A stretch of 8,647 nucleotides of DNA. Origin: an uncultured Anaerolineaceae bacterium. Lineage in GTDB: Bacteria > Chloroflexota > Anaerolineae > Anaerolineales > Anaerolineaceae. Numbering within the stretch: position 1 is the stretch's first letter; the number at the start of each line of letters is the position of its first letter. The position numbers and the translations under genes were made by a program. Below the pieces are notes generated by a model. That model searched no databases. It saw nothing but the letters and a program-made list of their open reading frames with translations, and was not told the DNA's origin. Of this stretch, positions 1 through 6,215 are shown one piece after another. The stretch is from assembly GCA_937920255.1 (NCBI GenBank), contig CALDSL010000417.1, positions 1 through 8,647 of the forward strand. Reading direction: 5' to 3'.

Positions 1-1661
1 GTGCCGTTCTTTCCCACCAGCGCCTGGGCGTAGGCCTGGCTGCCCTGCTGGCGCTCGCGGTTGTTGGTGCCGCGGAAGATCTCGTCGATCAGGAAGAACA
101 GCGGGTACGGGTCTTCGCGGTTCAGCGCGTTAAGCAGACCCTTCAACCGGCGCACCTCCGCGTAAAAATAGGAGATTCCATCGCTGAGCGAATCGTTCAG
201 GTTGATGCAGGTATACAGCCGGAACGGCAGCACGGAGAGGTGCTGCGCGCATACCACCGCGCCGGCGTTGGCCAGCACCAGGTTGACCCCGATCGTGCGC
301 AGAAACGTGCTCTTGCCCGACATATTCGACCCGGTGATGATGAACACCTCACCCAGGCTCTGGATCGAAAACGAATTGCTCACCCGGCTCTCGTGCGGCA
401 GCAGCGGGTGGCCGATCTCCCGCGCCGCGAACACCGGCGCCGAGCCGTCCTCTCCCGCTGTGATCGTCTCTGGCACGCAATATTCGGGGTTGAGCAGCGC
501 AAAATTCGCCAGCGAATTAGCCGCTTCCAGCTCGTACCACGCGTCCAGCCAGCCCGGCAGCGCGCCGCGCAGGTGCACCTTATATCGCTCCAGCAGGTAG
601 GTAAAGAACATATCCCACGGCAGCAGTGTGTTGAGCATCAGGCCCAGAAAAGGGTTGTTGCGCAGCCCGGCTGCGGAAACGATCCACGACAGGCGGCGCA
701 GCGAGCGCGACGGCCGGCGCTCGCCCTCATAGAACGGCCGCGCAACTCCGGCCAGCACGCTGCCCGCGCGGTACGGGTAGGTCTCCAGCTCGCGCATCAC
801 CGCGTGGAACTGGTCCAGGCTGCGCGCCAGCCCGTACGCCTCGCCAAACAGCTCGCTGGTCTCGCGGTATTTCATCCCCTGCAGGCCCCAAAAGATCACC
901 AGAATCGCCATCCAGGTGACGGCCGGTACGCGTCCCAGCGCGAACAACACAAACGCGGTGATGTTTGCCGCCGCAACCAGCGTGAGCGGGATGAGGAACG
1001 TGCGCAGCGCGGCCGCCTTCGATTCGCGACCCAGCCACGCCAGCAGCCGTTCGCCGTCCCAGCGCTCGCCGGGGTGATTGAGCACCAGCGCGCTGGCGAG
1101 CATCAACCGGTCGCGAAACCCGGAAAGCGGCAGCAGTTCGCCCGCCAGTTTTTGCCGATGGGCCGTGGCGGCCGGGTCGGGTTCCTCGGCCAGCATCCAG
1201 CCGCGCAGCCGCGCGCTGCCGCCATTGGATGCAGCCGTATCCAGCAACTGGTGCAGCGAATTGGGGCCGGTGATATTCAGGTCAAATTCAAATGGGTGGT
1301 TCCTGGCATACTCCGCCGGCACAGGGGGAATATGCTCCCAATCCAGCCGCGCGCGCGCCATTTGCCGCGCTGTCACCTCGCGCAGCACCTGGTAGCGCTC
1401 GATGGCGCGCAAAACCGCGCGGTGCGCGGCCGCCACTACGGAGAAGACGATCAAAAACAGCGCCAGGGCTGCCCAGCCGAGCCACCACGTCGGCATCAGG
1501 AACGCGGCCGTGGTCAGCGCGCCGCCGGCCAGGAACACAGCCAGCCGCAGCAGCGGAAAGCGGTTCTCGCGCCTGCGTAGCGCCGCCAGCCGCGCTTCCA
1601 CCCGCTCGATTTTGTTTTCCAGCAGCGCCAGCCGCGCCTGTTTTCGCGAATATGCGTCCAT
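1..1661 (-). CDS. Membrane-anchored MutS-family ATPase (C-terminus cut off by window edge)
   Basis: The 553 visible codons encode a MutS-type ABC ATPase. Residues 4-34 are charged and probably helical or coiled coil. Two pairs of hydrophobic segments follow, at about 37-56/60-79 and 221-242/247-263. The ATPase core lies at the C-terminal end: Walker A TGSNMSGKST (443-452), the MutS signature stretch NDSLSDGISYFYAE (489-502), and Walker B LIDE (524-527, D526/E527) followed by the GTNNRER loop. The mismatch-recognition and connector domains of canonical MutS are not seen, so it belongs to the membrane MutS-like group rather than being a classical repair MutS. Its substrate is unknown; nucleic-acid binding or remodelling is an inference from the family. 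The ATG at 1661 is chosen because AGAGGA lies 7 bases upstream. It is divergent from the PIG-V-like gene. The gene runs off base 1, and the last part of the ATPase is missing only because of the window edge. Confidence 0.9.
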   Translation of the reverse strand, partial: MDAYSRKQARLALLENKIERVEARLAALRRRENRFPLLRLAVFLAGGALTTAAFLMPTWWLGWAALALFLIVFSVVAAAHRAVLRAIERYQVLREVTARQMARARLDWEHIPPVPAEYARNHPFEFDLNITGPNSLHQLLDTAASNGGSARLRGWMLAEEPDPAATAHRQKLAGELLPLSGFRDRLMLASALVLNHPGERWDGERLLAWLGRESKAAALRTFLIPLTLVAAANITAFVLFALGRVPAVTWMAILVIFWGLQGMKYRETSELFGEAYGLARSLDQFHAVMRELETYPYRAGSVLAGVARPFYEGERRPSRSLRRLSWIVSAAGLRNNPFLGLMLNTLLPWDMFFTYLLERYKVHLRGALPGWLDAWYELEAANSLANFALLNPEYCVPETITAGEDGSAPVFAAREIGHPLLPHESRVSNSFSIQSLGEVFIITGSNMSGKSTFLRTIGVNLVLANAGAVVCAQHLSVLPFRLYTCINLNDSLSDGISYFYAEVRRLKGLLNALNREDPYPLFFLIDEIFRGTNNRERQQGSQAYAQALVGKNG

Positions 1662-1681
1662 GTCCGTGTCCTCTGGAACTG

Positions 1682-1710
1682 ATTATAGCCAATTATGCCG
1701 GGAATCACCC
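1682..1710 (-). promoter_or_regulatory. Candidate promoter of the MutS-like gene
   Basis: Read on the minus strand, 1687-1682 is a perfect TATAAT. No good -35 hexamer stands at the usual distance: 1710-1705 reads GGGTGA at 17 bases. A start near 1675 would leave only about 14 bases before the ATG and would place the AGAGGA ribosome site at the very 5' end of the transcript. The weak -35 suggests dependence on an activator, possibly at the adjacent palindrome; that is inference. Confidence 0.4.
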
Positions 1711-1715
1711 CACAC

Positions 1716-1732
1716 CGGGGGATAATCCCCCG
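1716..1732. promoter_or_regulatory. Perfect 17-bp palindrome, candidate operator between divergent genes
   Basis: CGGGGGAT-A-ATCCCCCG has two perfect 8-base arms around one central base. It ends directly against the -35 hexamer of the PIG-V-like promoter (1733-1738). Its centre is 37 bases from the -10 of the MutS-like gene and 32 bases from the -10 of the PIG-V-like gene. The position suits a dimeric regulator acting on one or both promoters. No regulator is encoded in the window. Confidence 0.55.
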
Positions 1733-1761
1733 TTGGCAGCGCCTCATCCCATTTCTACAAT
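1733..1761 (+). promoter_or_regulatory. Sigma70-type promoter of the PIG-V-like gene
   Basis: TTGGCA (1733-1738), a 17-base spacer and TACAAT (1756-1761) match the vegetative consensus in 5 of 6 bases at each hexamer. Transcription would start near 1768, giving a leader of about 20 bases that includes the ribosome site AGGAG (1775-1779), 8 bases before the ATG at 1788. Confidence 0.7.
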
Positions 1762-1787
1762 AGTGCATTGTTATAGGAGCTGGTAAG

Positions 1788-2966
1788 ATGGACAAGCGAT
1801 TATTCAAACACGCATTTCTCTATGCGCTGCTATTGTTTCTGGCAGTGCGTATCTTCATGAGCCTGGTGCTGGGGCTGGCCGCGCTGGCCATACCACCCGA
1901 CAAGCCGCCCGCGCCGTACGAACCGTCCGTGGTCAGCGACCTCGAATCGCGCGGGGAGCTATGGCGTGTGCTGGTGCTGCCGTGGTATCGCTGGGATACG
2001 GTGCATTATCTCAATATCGCCACCGAAGGCTATGAGGGCGACCTGAAGCGCACCGTCTGGCCGCCGCTCTACCCCACCCTGATCGATCTGCTCGACAACA
2101 TCATCCAGCCCCCCATGCTGGCCGGTCTGCTGGTCGCCAACATCGCCGCCATCGGCGCGCTGTTGATGCTCTACCTGCTGGTCACCGACGTGTGGGGCGA
2201 AAAACGCGCGCGCTCCGTGCTGGTGTGGATGGTCATCTTCCCCACTGGGTTCTTCCTGCTCGCCGGTTACACCGAATCGTTGTTCCTGTTGTTCGCAGCG
2301 GCGTCCCTACTGATGATGCGCCGGCGCAGATGGTGGCTGGCCGGGATCCTTGGCGTGTTGGCCACGCTCACCCGGTTGCCAGGCGTGTTTTTGGCCGCGC
2401 CCATGCTGTGGGAAGCCTGGCAGGCATACCGCGGCCAGGAAGGCCCCCAGCGCCTGCGCAACCTGGCCAGCGCGGGCGCCGCCGCTGCGCTGATGCCGCT
2501 GGCGATGGGCATCTTTAGCCTGTGGGTGCGCTTCGGTCTGGGCGCCGCGTGGCCCTGGGACGGTCTGGAGCAGGGCTGGCATCTGCGCTTTGCCATGCCC
2601 TGGGAGGGCATTTTTGGCACCCTGCAGCTCATGGCGCTCGAACCCGTAGGTCTGCGCGCCATGAGCAAGTTCTTCGACGTTCTGCTGGCGCTATGGGCGC
2701 TGCTGCTCCTGGCCATCGGCCTGCGCCGCCTGCCCTTCCAGTACACTCTCTACGCCCTGGCGCTGCTGGTCCCGTCCCTGACCAAGATCCTCGACAATAA
2801 CACCCTGATGAGCCTTTCACGCTACGTGCTGCCGATTTTCCCACTGTTCGTACTTCATGACCGCGTCCTGATCTCACGTGGCACGCGCATCCTGGTGGCC
2901 GCGGTGTTTCTTACCGGCCAGGTACTGCTTGCGTTCATGTTCTACCGCTGGATGTGGGTGGCATAA
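1788..2966 (+). CDS. PIG-V-like membrane mannosyltransferase (GT-C fold)
   Basis: A 392-residue protein with many hydrophobic segments. It resembles bacterial homologues of PIG-V, the eukaryotic GPI mannosyltransferase 2, which uses a polyprenyl-phosphate sugar on the outer face of the membrane. Visible family marks are the first-loop motif WYRWDTVHYLNIATEGY (66-82), whose D70 is the probable catalytic acid, then WPPLYP (91-96), the long conserved stretch FPTGFFLLAGYTESLF (151-166), the basic cluster 178-181 followed by WW, TRLPG (195-199) and SLSRYVLPIFPLF (342-354) near the C-terminus. The bacterial acceptor is not known; a lipid-linked glycan or a protein is possible. Mannose as donor sugar is inferred from the family. 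The start is fixed by AGGAG 8 bases upstream and by the promoter. It is a single-gene unit, with a terminator directly after the stop codon. Confidence 0.85.
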   Translation: MDKRLFKHAFLYALLLFLAVRIFMSLVLGLAALAIPPDKPPAPYEPSVVSDLESRGELWRVLVLPWYRWDTVHYLNIATEGYEGDLKRTVWPPLYPTLIDLLDNIIQPPMLAGLLVANIAAIGALLMLYLLVTDVWGEKRARSVLVWMVIFPTGFFLLAGYTESLFLLFAAASLLMMRRRRWWLAGILGVLATLTRLPGVFLAAPMLWEAWQAYRGQEGPQRLRNLASAGAAAALMPLAMGIFSLWVRFGLGAAWPWDGLEQGWHLRFAMPWEGIFGTLQLMALEPVGLRAMSKFFDVLLALWALLLLAIGLRRLPFQYTLYALALLVPSLTKILDNNTLMSLSRYVLPIFPLFVLHDRVLISRGTRILVAAVFLTGQVLLAFMFYRWMWVA

Positions 2967-3007
2967 AATGAAAAACGCCTGGCTGTTCGTAAGCCAGGCG
3001 TTTCATT
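2967..3007. terminator. Bidirectional rho-independent terminator between convergent genes
   Basis: AAACGCCTGGCT (2973-2984) pairs perfectly with AGCCAGGCGTTT (2992-3003) around a 7-base loop. The stem can extend through AATG (2967-2970) and CATT (3004-3007) past a two-base bulge. On the minus strand the stem is followed by a T-rich run (TTTTT, then CATTTTATG), so it is strongest for the YtxH-like gene ending at 3046. On the plus strand the tail is TTTCATTATC, weaker, but directly after the stop of the PIG-V-like gene. Confidence 0.85.
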
Positions 3008-3045
3008 ATCCCCGTCTCAGCTCCGGGGTTTGCAACCAGACAGAT

Positions 3046-3489
3046 CTAAAGCGGGAAATCTTTTTCGTTATTGGTCAACACCAAACCCCGGTCGTCCTTC
3101 AGGGGTTCATCTTCACCGTTGGCGGCGCGTTTCACATCGCCGGCAACTTCCTGCGTGCGCTCGGCGGCGGTGGCAACATAACCGCGCGCGGTTTCCTTGG
3201 CCTGCTCCACCAGCGTGCGGCCCTTCTCACTGGCCTCAACCTGCAACTCGGAAGCGCGGGTCTTCACCTGGTCAACTTTTTCCACGGCTTTCTCGCGGGC
3301 ATTGATTGCCAGGTCATTGGCCTTGTCCATCAATTCGTGCTGGCGTTCTTTTAACATCTGGCGGGTTTCCTCGCCCTTGCGCGGCGCGGTCAACAAAGCA
3401 ACGCCGGCGCCAATCAAAGCACCCCAGAAGAATGCGGAAAAGCGCGAACCGCCTTTGTGTACCACCTGGTAATCCTCATGTTCGGACAT
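3046..3489 (-). CDS. YtxH-domain membrane-anchored protein
   Basis: A 147-residue protein of the YtxH type. A short polar N-terminus leads into one glycine-rich membrane segment (about 17-35, FSAFFWGALIGAGVALLTA). The family mark APRKGEETR follows at 35-43. Residues 44-115 are strongly charged and Ala/Lys/Glu rich, most likely a long amphipathic helix or coiled coil, and the tail is acidic and disordered-looking. Members are small membrane-anchored proteins often linked to general stress or envelope maintenance; no enzymatic activity is expected. The ATG at 3489 is preferred over one at 3570 because AAGGAG lies 8 bases before it, the protein fits the family from that point, and the promoter candidate lies between the two starts. 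It is a monocistronic unit convergent with the PIG-V-like gene. Confidence 0.85.
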   Translation of the reverse strand: MSEHEDYQVVHKGGSRFSAFFWGALIGAGVALLTAPRKGEETRQMLKERQHELMDKANDLAINAREKAVEKVDQVKTRASELQVEASEKGRTLVEQAKETARGYVATAAERTQEVAGDVKRAANGEDEPLKDDRGLVLTNNEKDFPL

Positions 3490-3549
3490 TATTGTTTCTC
3501 CTTCTCTCAAACTACGGATCGATAAAAACCACTCATTATTTGCAGTATG

Positions 3550-3578
3550 AGTATATCGGTTCAGCCACAAGCCTTCAA
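3550..3578 (-). promoter_or_regulatory. Promoter of the YtxH-like gene
   Basis: On the minus strand TTGAAG (3578-3573), a 17-base spacer and TATACT (3555-3550) form a reasonable sigma70-type promoter. Transcription would start near 3543, giving a leader of about 54 bases. The chained inverted repeats begin only 3 bases upstream of this -35 hexamer. Confidence 0.55.
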
Positions 3579-3581
3579 ACC

Positions 3582-3678
3582 GGATTCTTCCCTTCGGCGT
3601 GGTAGGAGAATCCCTAAACTCCGCTACGCTCCTGGTCGCGCAGCCCGTTTTGGAAATGGTTTAGGGATATCCCCTAAA
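3582..3678. repeat. Cluster of three overlapping inverted repeats with CCCTAAA motifs
   Basis: Three hairpins share arms in a chain. GGATTCT (3582-3588) pairs with AGAATCC (3607-3613). ATCCCTAAAC (3610-3619) pairs perfectly with GTTTAGGGAT (3659-3668). TTTAGGG (3660-3666) pairs with CCCTAAA (3672-3678) in the near-palindrome TTTAGGGATATCCCCTAAA. Neighbouring pairings exclude each other because they use the same bases. The heptamer CCCTAAA or its complement occurs three times. The stretch is noncoding and lies upstream of the YtxH-like promoter. It could be a dispersed intergenic repeat (REP or MITE-like), a multi-site operator, or part of an untranslated RNA; the sequence alone does not decide. 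Confidence 0.6.
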
Positions 3679-3698
3679 TTGTAAACGGCAAGTCCCCA

Positions 3699-3726
3699 TT
3701 GAGGAATTGAGTTGATCGTGCATAAT
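3699..3726 (+). promoter_or_regulatory. Candidate plus-strand promoter upstream of the doubtful small ORF
   Basis: TTGAGG (3699-3704), a 16-base spacer and CATAAT (3721-3726) give a plausible but unremarkable promoter, with a start near 3733. It could serve the small ORF at 3742. It is also the best plus-strand candidate ahead of the glycosyltransferase operon, which would then have a leader of about 550 bases. Confidence 0.35.
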
Positions 3727-3741
3727 AACTAATGAGGTGAG

Positions 3742-4074
3742 GTGAAATTACCTTTATTATTGGTAGCGTTTGAACGTGTCTTACAGGTAGCAAGGAGATC
3801 AGAAAAAGCTATGGAATCAGACAATCTATCCTTTACCCGTGGGGATGGAGAAGTTGGTCAAGGATACGGTCAATTCCTGGCGCCGGCTCAGCACCAGCCG
3901 GCTGATCTGTTGTATTTTCCCCGCCGCATCCAGCGTTTTCCGCTTCCTCTACAAGGTCTGGAAGCCCATTCCTGCTGTGCATCACGCTATGCAACCGCCT
4001 TTCTTGCACGCGATGGCTTGAGCCGGTCGCCGTTGCCGCTTTCTCTGGATGCCATTTACTTTCCCTTGCAATAG
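3742..4074 (+). CDS. Doubtful small ORF, unrecognised (110 codons)
   Basis: A GTG-initiated frame whose start follows a GAGGTGAG stretch and the promoter candidate at 3699-3726. A weak hairpin plus T-run sits at its stop codon. Against it, the product matches no family I recognise, lacks membrane or signal features, and has an irregular composition. Codon choice looks mixed, unlike the strongly GC-ending codons of the neighbours. A second plus frame over about 3839-4021 (GTG or ATG start, 60 codons, ending TGA) has more GC-rich third positions in its middle part but no ribosome site. The stretch may be a decayed gene or simply intergenic. Confidence 0.2.
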   Translation: MKLPLLLVAFERVLQVARRSEKAMESDNLSFTRGDGEVGQGYGQFLAPAQHQPADLLYFPRRIQRFPLPLQGLEAHSCCASRYATAFLARDGLSRSPLPLSLDAIYFPLQ

Positions 4075-4100
4075 AAGGGGCTGCTTGTCTGTCCCTTTTT
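4073..4100 (+). terminator. Weak terminator-like hairpin after the doubtful ORF
   Basis: AGAAGGGG (4073-4080) can pair with TCCCTTTT (4092-4099), including two G-T wobbles, across an 11-base loop, running into a T-run that ends at 4100. The stem is short and the tail is soon broken by GCTTC, so termination would be inefficient. Confidence 0.25.
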
Positions 4101-4282
4101 GCTTCTGAAGACACGCGAGACACGAAAACATCCCTCATCAAATCATCGGCGCCAGGCGCGTCACAGGCGTATTGCGGAGGCAGGCGCTGGTGATCTTCCT
4201 GCTTACGCAGGCGAATGCTTCCATCTGCCGGGTGGGTGAGCAGATTTCATGATCGAAGAAGCGAGAAGAAGAGACGACACGC
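4101..4282. other. Intergenic leader stretch before the glycosyltransferase operon
   Basis: There is no convincing gene here on either strand and no good promoter close to the operon start. Visible elements are the small palindrome GGCGCC (4148-4153), a five-pair hairpin CCTGC-TTAC-GCAGG at about 4198-4211, and four irregularly spaced copies of CAGGCG (4153, 4164, 4181, 4208). A purine-rich run GAGAAGAAGAGA at 4263-4274 supplies the weak ribosome site of the next gene. No known riboswitch or structured RNA consensus was recognised. Confidence 0.4.
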
Positions 4283-6163
4283 ATGCCAACTGTATCCATT
4301 TTGATGCCGACCTATAACCAGGCGAACTTCCTGCGGCGTTCGCTGCAAAGCCTGTTTCAGCAAACCTTTACCGATTGGGAGCTCATCATCATTAATGACG
4401 CCTCCACTGACGACACCGCGCGTATTCTCGCCGAATACGCCGCCGATGACCGTATCCAGTTGGTGACCTTCCCGGAAAACCGTGGCCTGGGCGCAGCGCT
4501 CAACGCCGGCCTCGAGCGGGCTACCGGGCAGTATATTGGCTACCTGCCATCCGACGACGTCTACTACCGCGATCACCTGGCCGACCTCGTGCGCCTGCTC
4601 GAACAGAATCCGCGGGCCGTTCTGGCGCACAGCGGCGTGCGCCACACCTATAACCGCACCGCGCCCGGCCAGGTGCCGGGACATAGCCTGCAACTTGTGC
4701 AGATCCTGCACCGCGCCACGCCCCTGCGCTGGTACGAGCGCCACGAGCTGGTGACCGACGATATGGGCCGCATGTTCCTCGACCGGCTGCTGGAGCATGG
4801 CGAAGTGCTTTCGATCCCGGAGATCAACTGCGAGTGGGTCGACCACCCCGGGCAGTTGCACAAGCTGATCGTTGAACCAATCGGCGGCATCAACCTCTAC
4901 CGCCAGCGCTTCAACGTTCCCTACCCGATGCGCTACCACACCCGCACCGGTAACCGCATTGATGAAGTGGAGCATTTCCGCCGCTTCCGCGAGCGCCCTG
5001 ATACGCCCATGGCCGCGGACGGCTTGAAAATCTTGCTGGTGGGCGAACTGGCTTATAACTCTGACCGCGTGCTGGCGCTCGAAGAACGCGGCCACAAGTT
5101 GTACGGTCTGTGGATGCGCGAACCGTACTGGTACAACAGCGTCGGCCCGCTGCCCTTTGGCCACGTCACCGATATCCCATATGAAGGCTGGCAGCAAGCC
5201 GTGCGCGAGTTGCAGCCAGATGTGATCTACGCGCTGCTAAACTGGCAGGCCGTGCCCTTCGCGCGCGAAGTCATGCTCGAGCTGCGCGAGTTCCCCTTCG
5301 TCTGGCATTTTAAAGAAGGCCCGTTTATCTGCCTGGAAAAAGGCATGTTCTCCGAACTGGTGGACCTGTACGCGCTCAGCGACGGGCAGATCTACAACAG
5401 CGTGGAGATGCGCGATTGGATGGATACAGTCGTCCCGGGCATCAGCAGGCGCACGCCCAACATTGTGCTGGATGGCGACCTGCCCAAACGCGAATGGTTT
5501 GAGGGTGAGCGTTCGCCGCGCATCGCATCCCGCGACGATGAATTCCACACCGTGGTGCCCGGCCGCCCCATTGGCCTGCACCCGGCCGATGTGGTGGCGC
5601 TGCGTGAAAATGGTATTCACCTGCATTTTTACGGTAACTTCACCCATAACCAGTGGCTGGAGTGGATTGAAAAGACCAAGCGCCTCGCCCCCGGCTACAT
5701 CCACCTGCACGACAATGTGGACCAGGAGAACTGGCTGCGCGAGTTCTCGCAATATGACGCCGGCTGGCTGCATTATTTCGAAAGCAGCAACTACGGCGAT
5801 ATTTCCCGAGCCAACTGGGACGACATGAATATCCCCGCCCGGGTGGCCACCCTGGCTGCCGCCGGGCTGCCTATGCTCCAGCGCCGAAATGAGGGCCATA
5901 TCGTCACCACGCAAAACATCGCGCGCGATCTGGATATTGGCCTGCTGTTCGTCGGCATGCAGGAGCTGCGGCAGCAGTTGAGCGACACAGCCGCCATGCA
6001 GCGCATTCGCGCCAATATGTGGCGCGAGCGCCAGCGGTTCACATTTGACTACCACGCCGATGATCTATTGCAATTCTTCCGCACGGTCATCGCGAAAAAA
6101 AGCCCCCAGATGGAAAAACCGGGCGTGCAATCATTCGTAAAGGAAATCCCTCTTCGTCGATGA
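4283..6163 (+). CDS. Two-domain glycosyltransferase: GT2 (GT-A) fused to a GT-B-like domain
   Basis: A 626-residue cytosolic protein. Residues 1 to about 235 are a GT2 nucleotide-sugar transferase, with VSILMPTYNQ (4-13), NDASTDD (38-44, D39 in the nucleotide-binding position), NRGLGAALNAG (66-76) and the metal-binding SDD (90-92) in place of the usual DXD. From about 248 (LKILLVGEL) a second, GT-B-like domain begins. Its later marks are HLHDNVDQENWLREFSQYDAGW in the 470s-490s and NIPARVATLAAAGLPML (516-532), which corresponds to the donor-binding helix region of GT4-type enzymes. Two active sites would allow two consecutive sugar transfers; donors and acceptor are unknown. No membrane segment is visible. 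The ATG at 4283 begins exactly where the GT2 fold begins; the ribosome site is only a weak AAGAGA 8 bases away. It is followed after 52 bases by the GT-Glf gene, so an operon for a cell-surface glycan is likely. Confidence 0.88.
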   Translation: MPTVSILMPTYNQANFLRRSLQSLFQQTFTDWELIIINDASTDDTARILAEYAADDRIQLVTFPENRGLGAALNAGLERATGQYIGYLPSDDVYYRDHLADLVRLLEQNPRAVLAHSGVRHTYNRTAPGQVPGHSLQLVQILHRATPLRWYERHELVTDDMGRMFLDRLLEHGEVLSIPEINCEWVDHPGQLHKLIVEPIGGINLYRQRFNVPYPMRYHTRTGNRIDEVEHFRRFRERPDTPMAADGLKILLVGELAYNSDRVLALEERGHKLYGLWMREPYWYNSVGPLPFGHVTDIPYEGWQQAVRELQPDVIYALLNWQAVPFAREVMLELREFPFVWHFKEGPFICLEKGMFSELVDLYALSDGQIYNSVEMRDWMDTVVPGISRRTPNIVLDGDLPKREWFEGERSPRIASRDDEFHTVVPGRPIGLHPADVVALRENGIHLHFYGNFTHNQWLEWIEKTKRLAPGYIHLHDNVDQENWLREFSQYDAGWLHYFESSNYGDISRANWDDMNIPARVATLAAAGLPMLQRRNEGHIVTTQNIARDLDIGLLFVGMQELRQQLSDTAAMQRIRANMWRERQRFTFDYHADDLLQFFRTVIAKKSPQMEKPGVQSFVKEIPLRR

Positions 6164-6182
6164 GCTTCAACTTCGCTGAAGC
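6164..6182 (+). other. Small intercistronic hairpin
   Basis: GCTTCA (6164-6169) pairs with TGAAGC (6177-6182) around a 7-base loop, directly after the stop codon of the two-domain transferase. An A-rich, not T-rich, stretch follows, so it is not a rho-independent terminator. It may protect the upstream message or be incidental. Confidence 0.3.
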
Positions 6183-6215
6183 CAACAAAAAACCAAAGAA
6201 AAGGAAACAAAGTCT

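Noticed and set aside
240..1580. Long plus-strand open frame of 446 codons opposite the MutS-like gene
   Set aside because: It is the antisense shadow of a GC-rich gene with clear ATPase motifs. The product is Arg/Gln/His-rich low-complexity text without any recognisable domain.
3490..3570. Longer N-terminus for the YtxH-like protein starting at 3570
   Set aside because: The extra 27 residues do not fit the family. The start would lie upstream of the promoter -10, and the ATG at 3489 has a strong AAGGAG.
3882..3904. Inverted repeat GCCGGCT/AGCCGGC as a terminator or operator
   Set aside because: It has no T-run or promoter next to it and consists of GC-rich words common in this genome; I see no support for a function.
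3833..4141. Minus-strand open frame of 102 codons in the intergenic stretch
   Set aside because: The product has no recognisable domain, no clear ribosome site was seen, and the composition is irregular. It is no better supported than the plus-strand frames it overlaps.
4153..4213. Four copies of CAGGCG as a possible CRISPR-like or iteron array
   Set aside because: The copies are only 6 bases long, with irregular spacing (11, 17 and 27 bases), in GC-rich DNA where such words recur by chance.
4247..6055. Two minus-strand open frames (316 and 272 codons) opposite the two-domain transferase
   Set aside because: They mirror the codon bias of the real plus-strand gene and show no domain or ribosome site that would support them.
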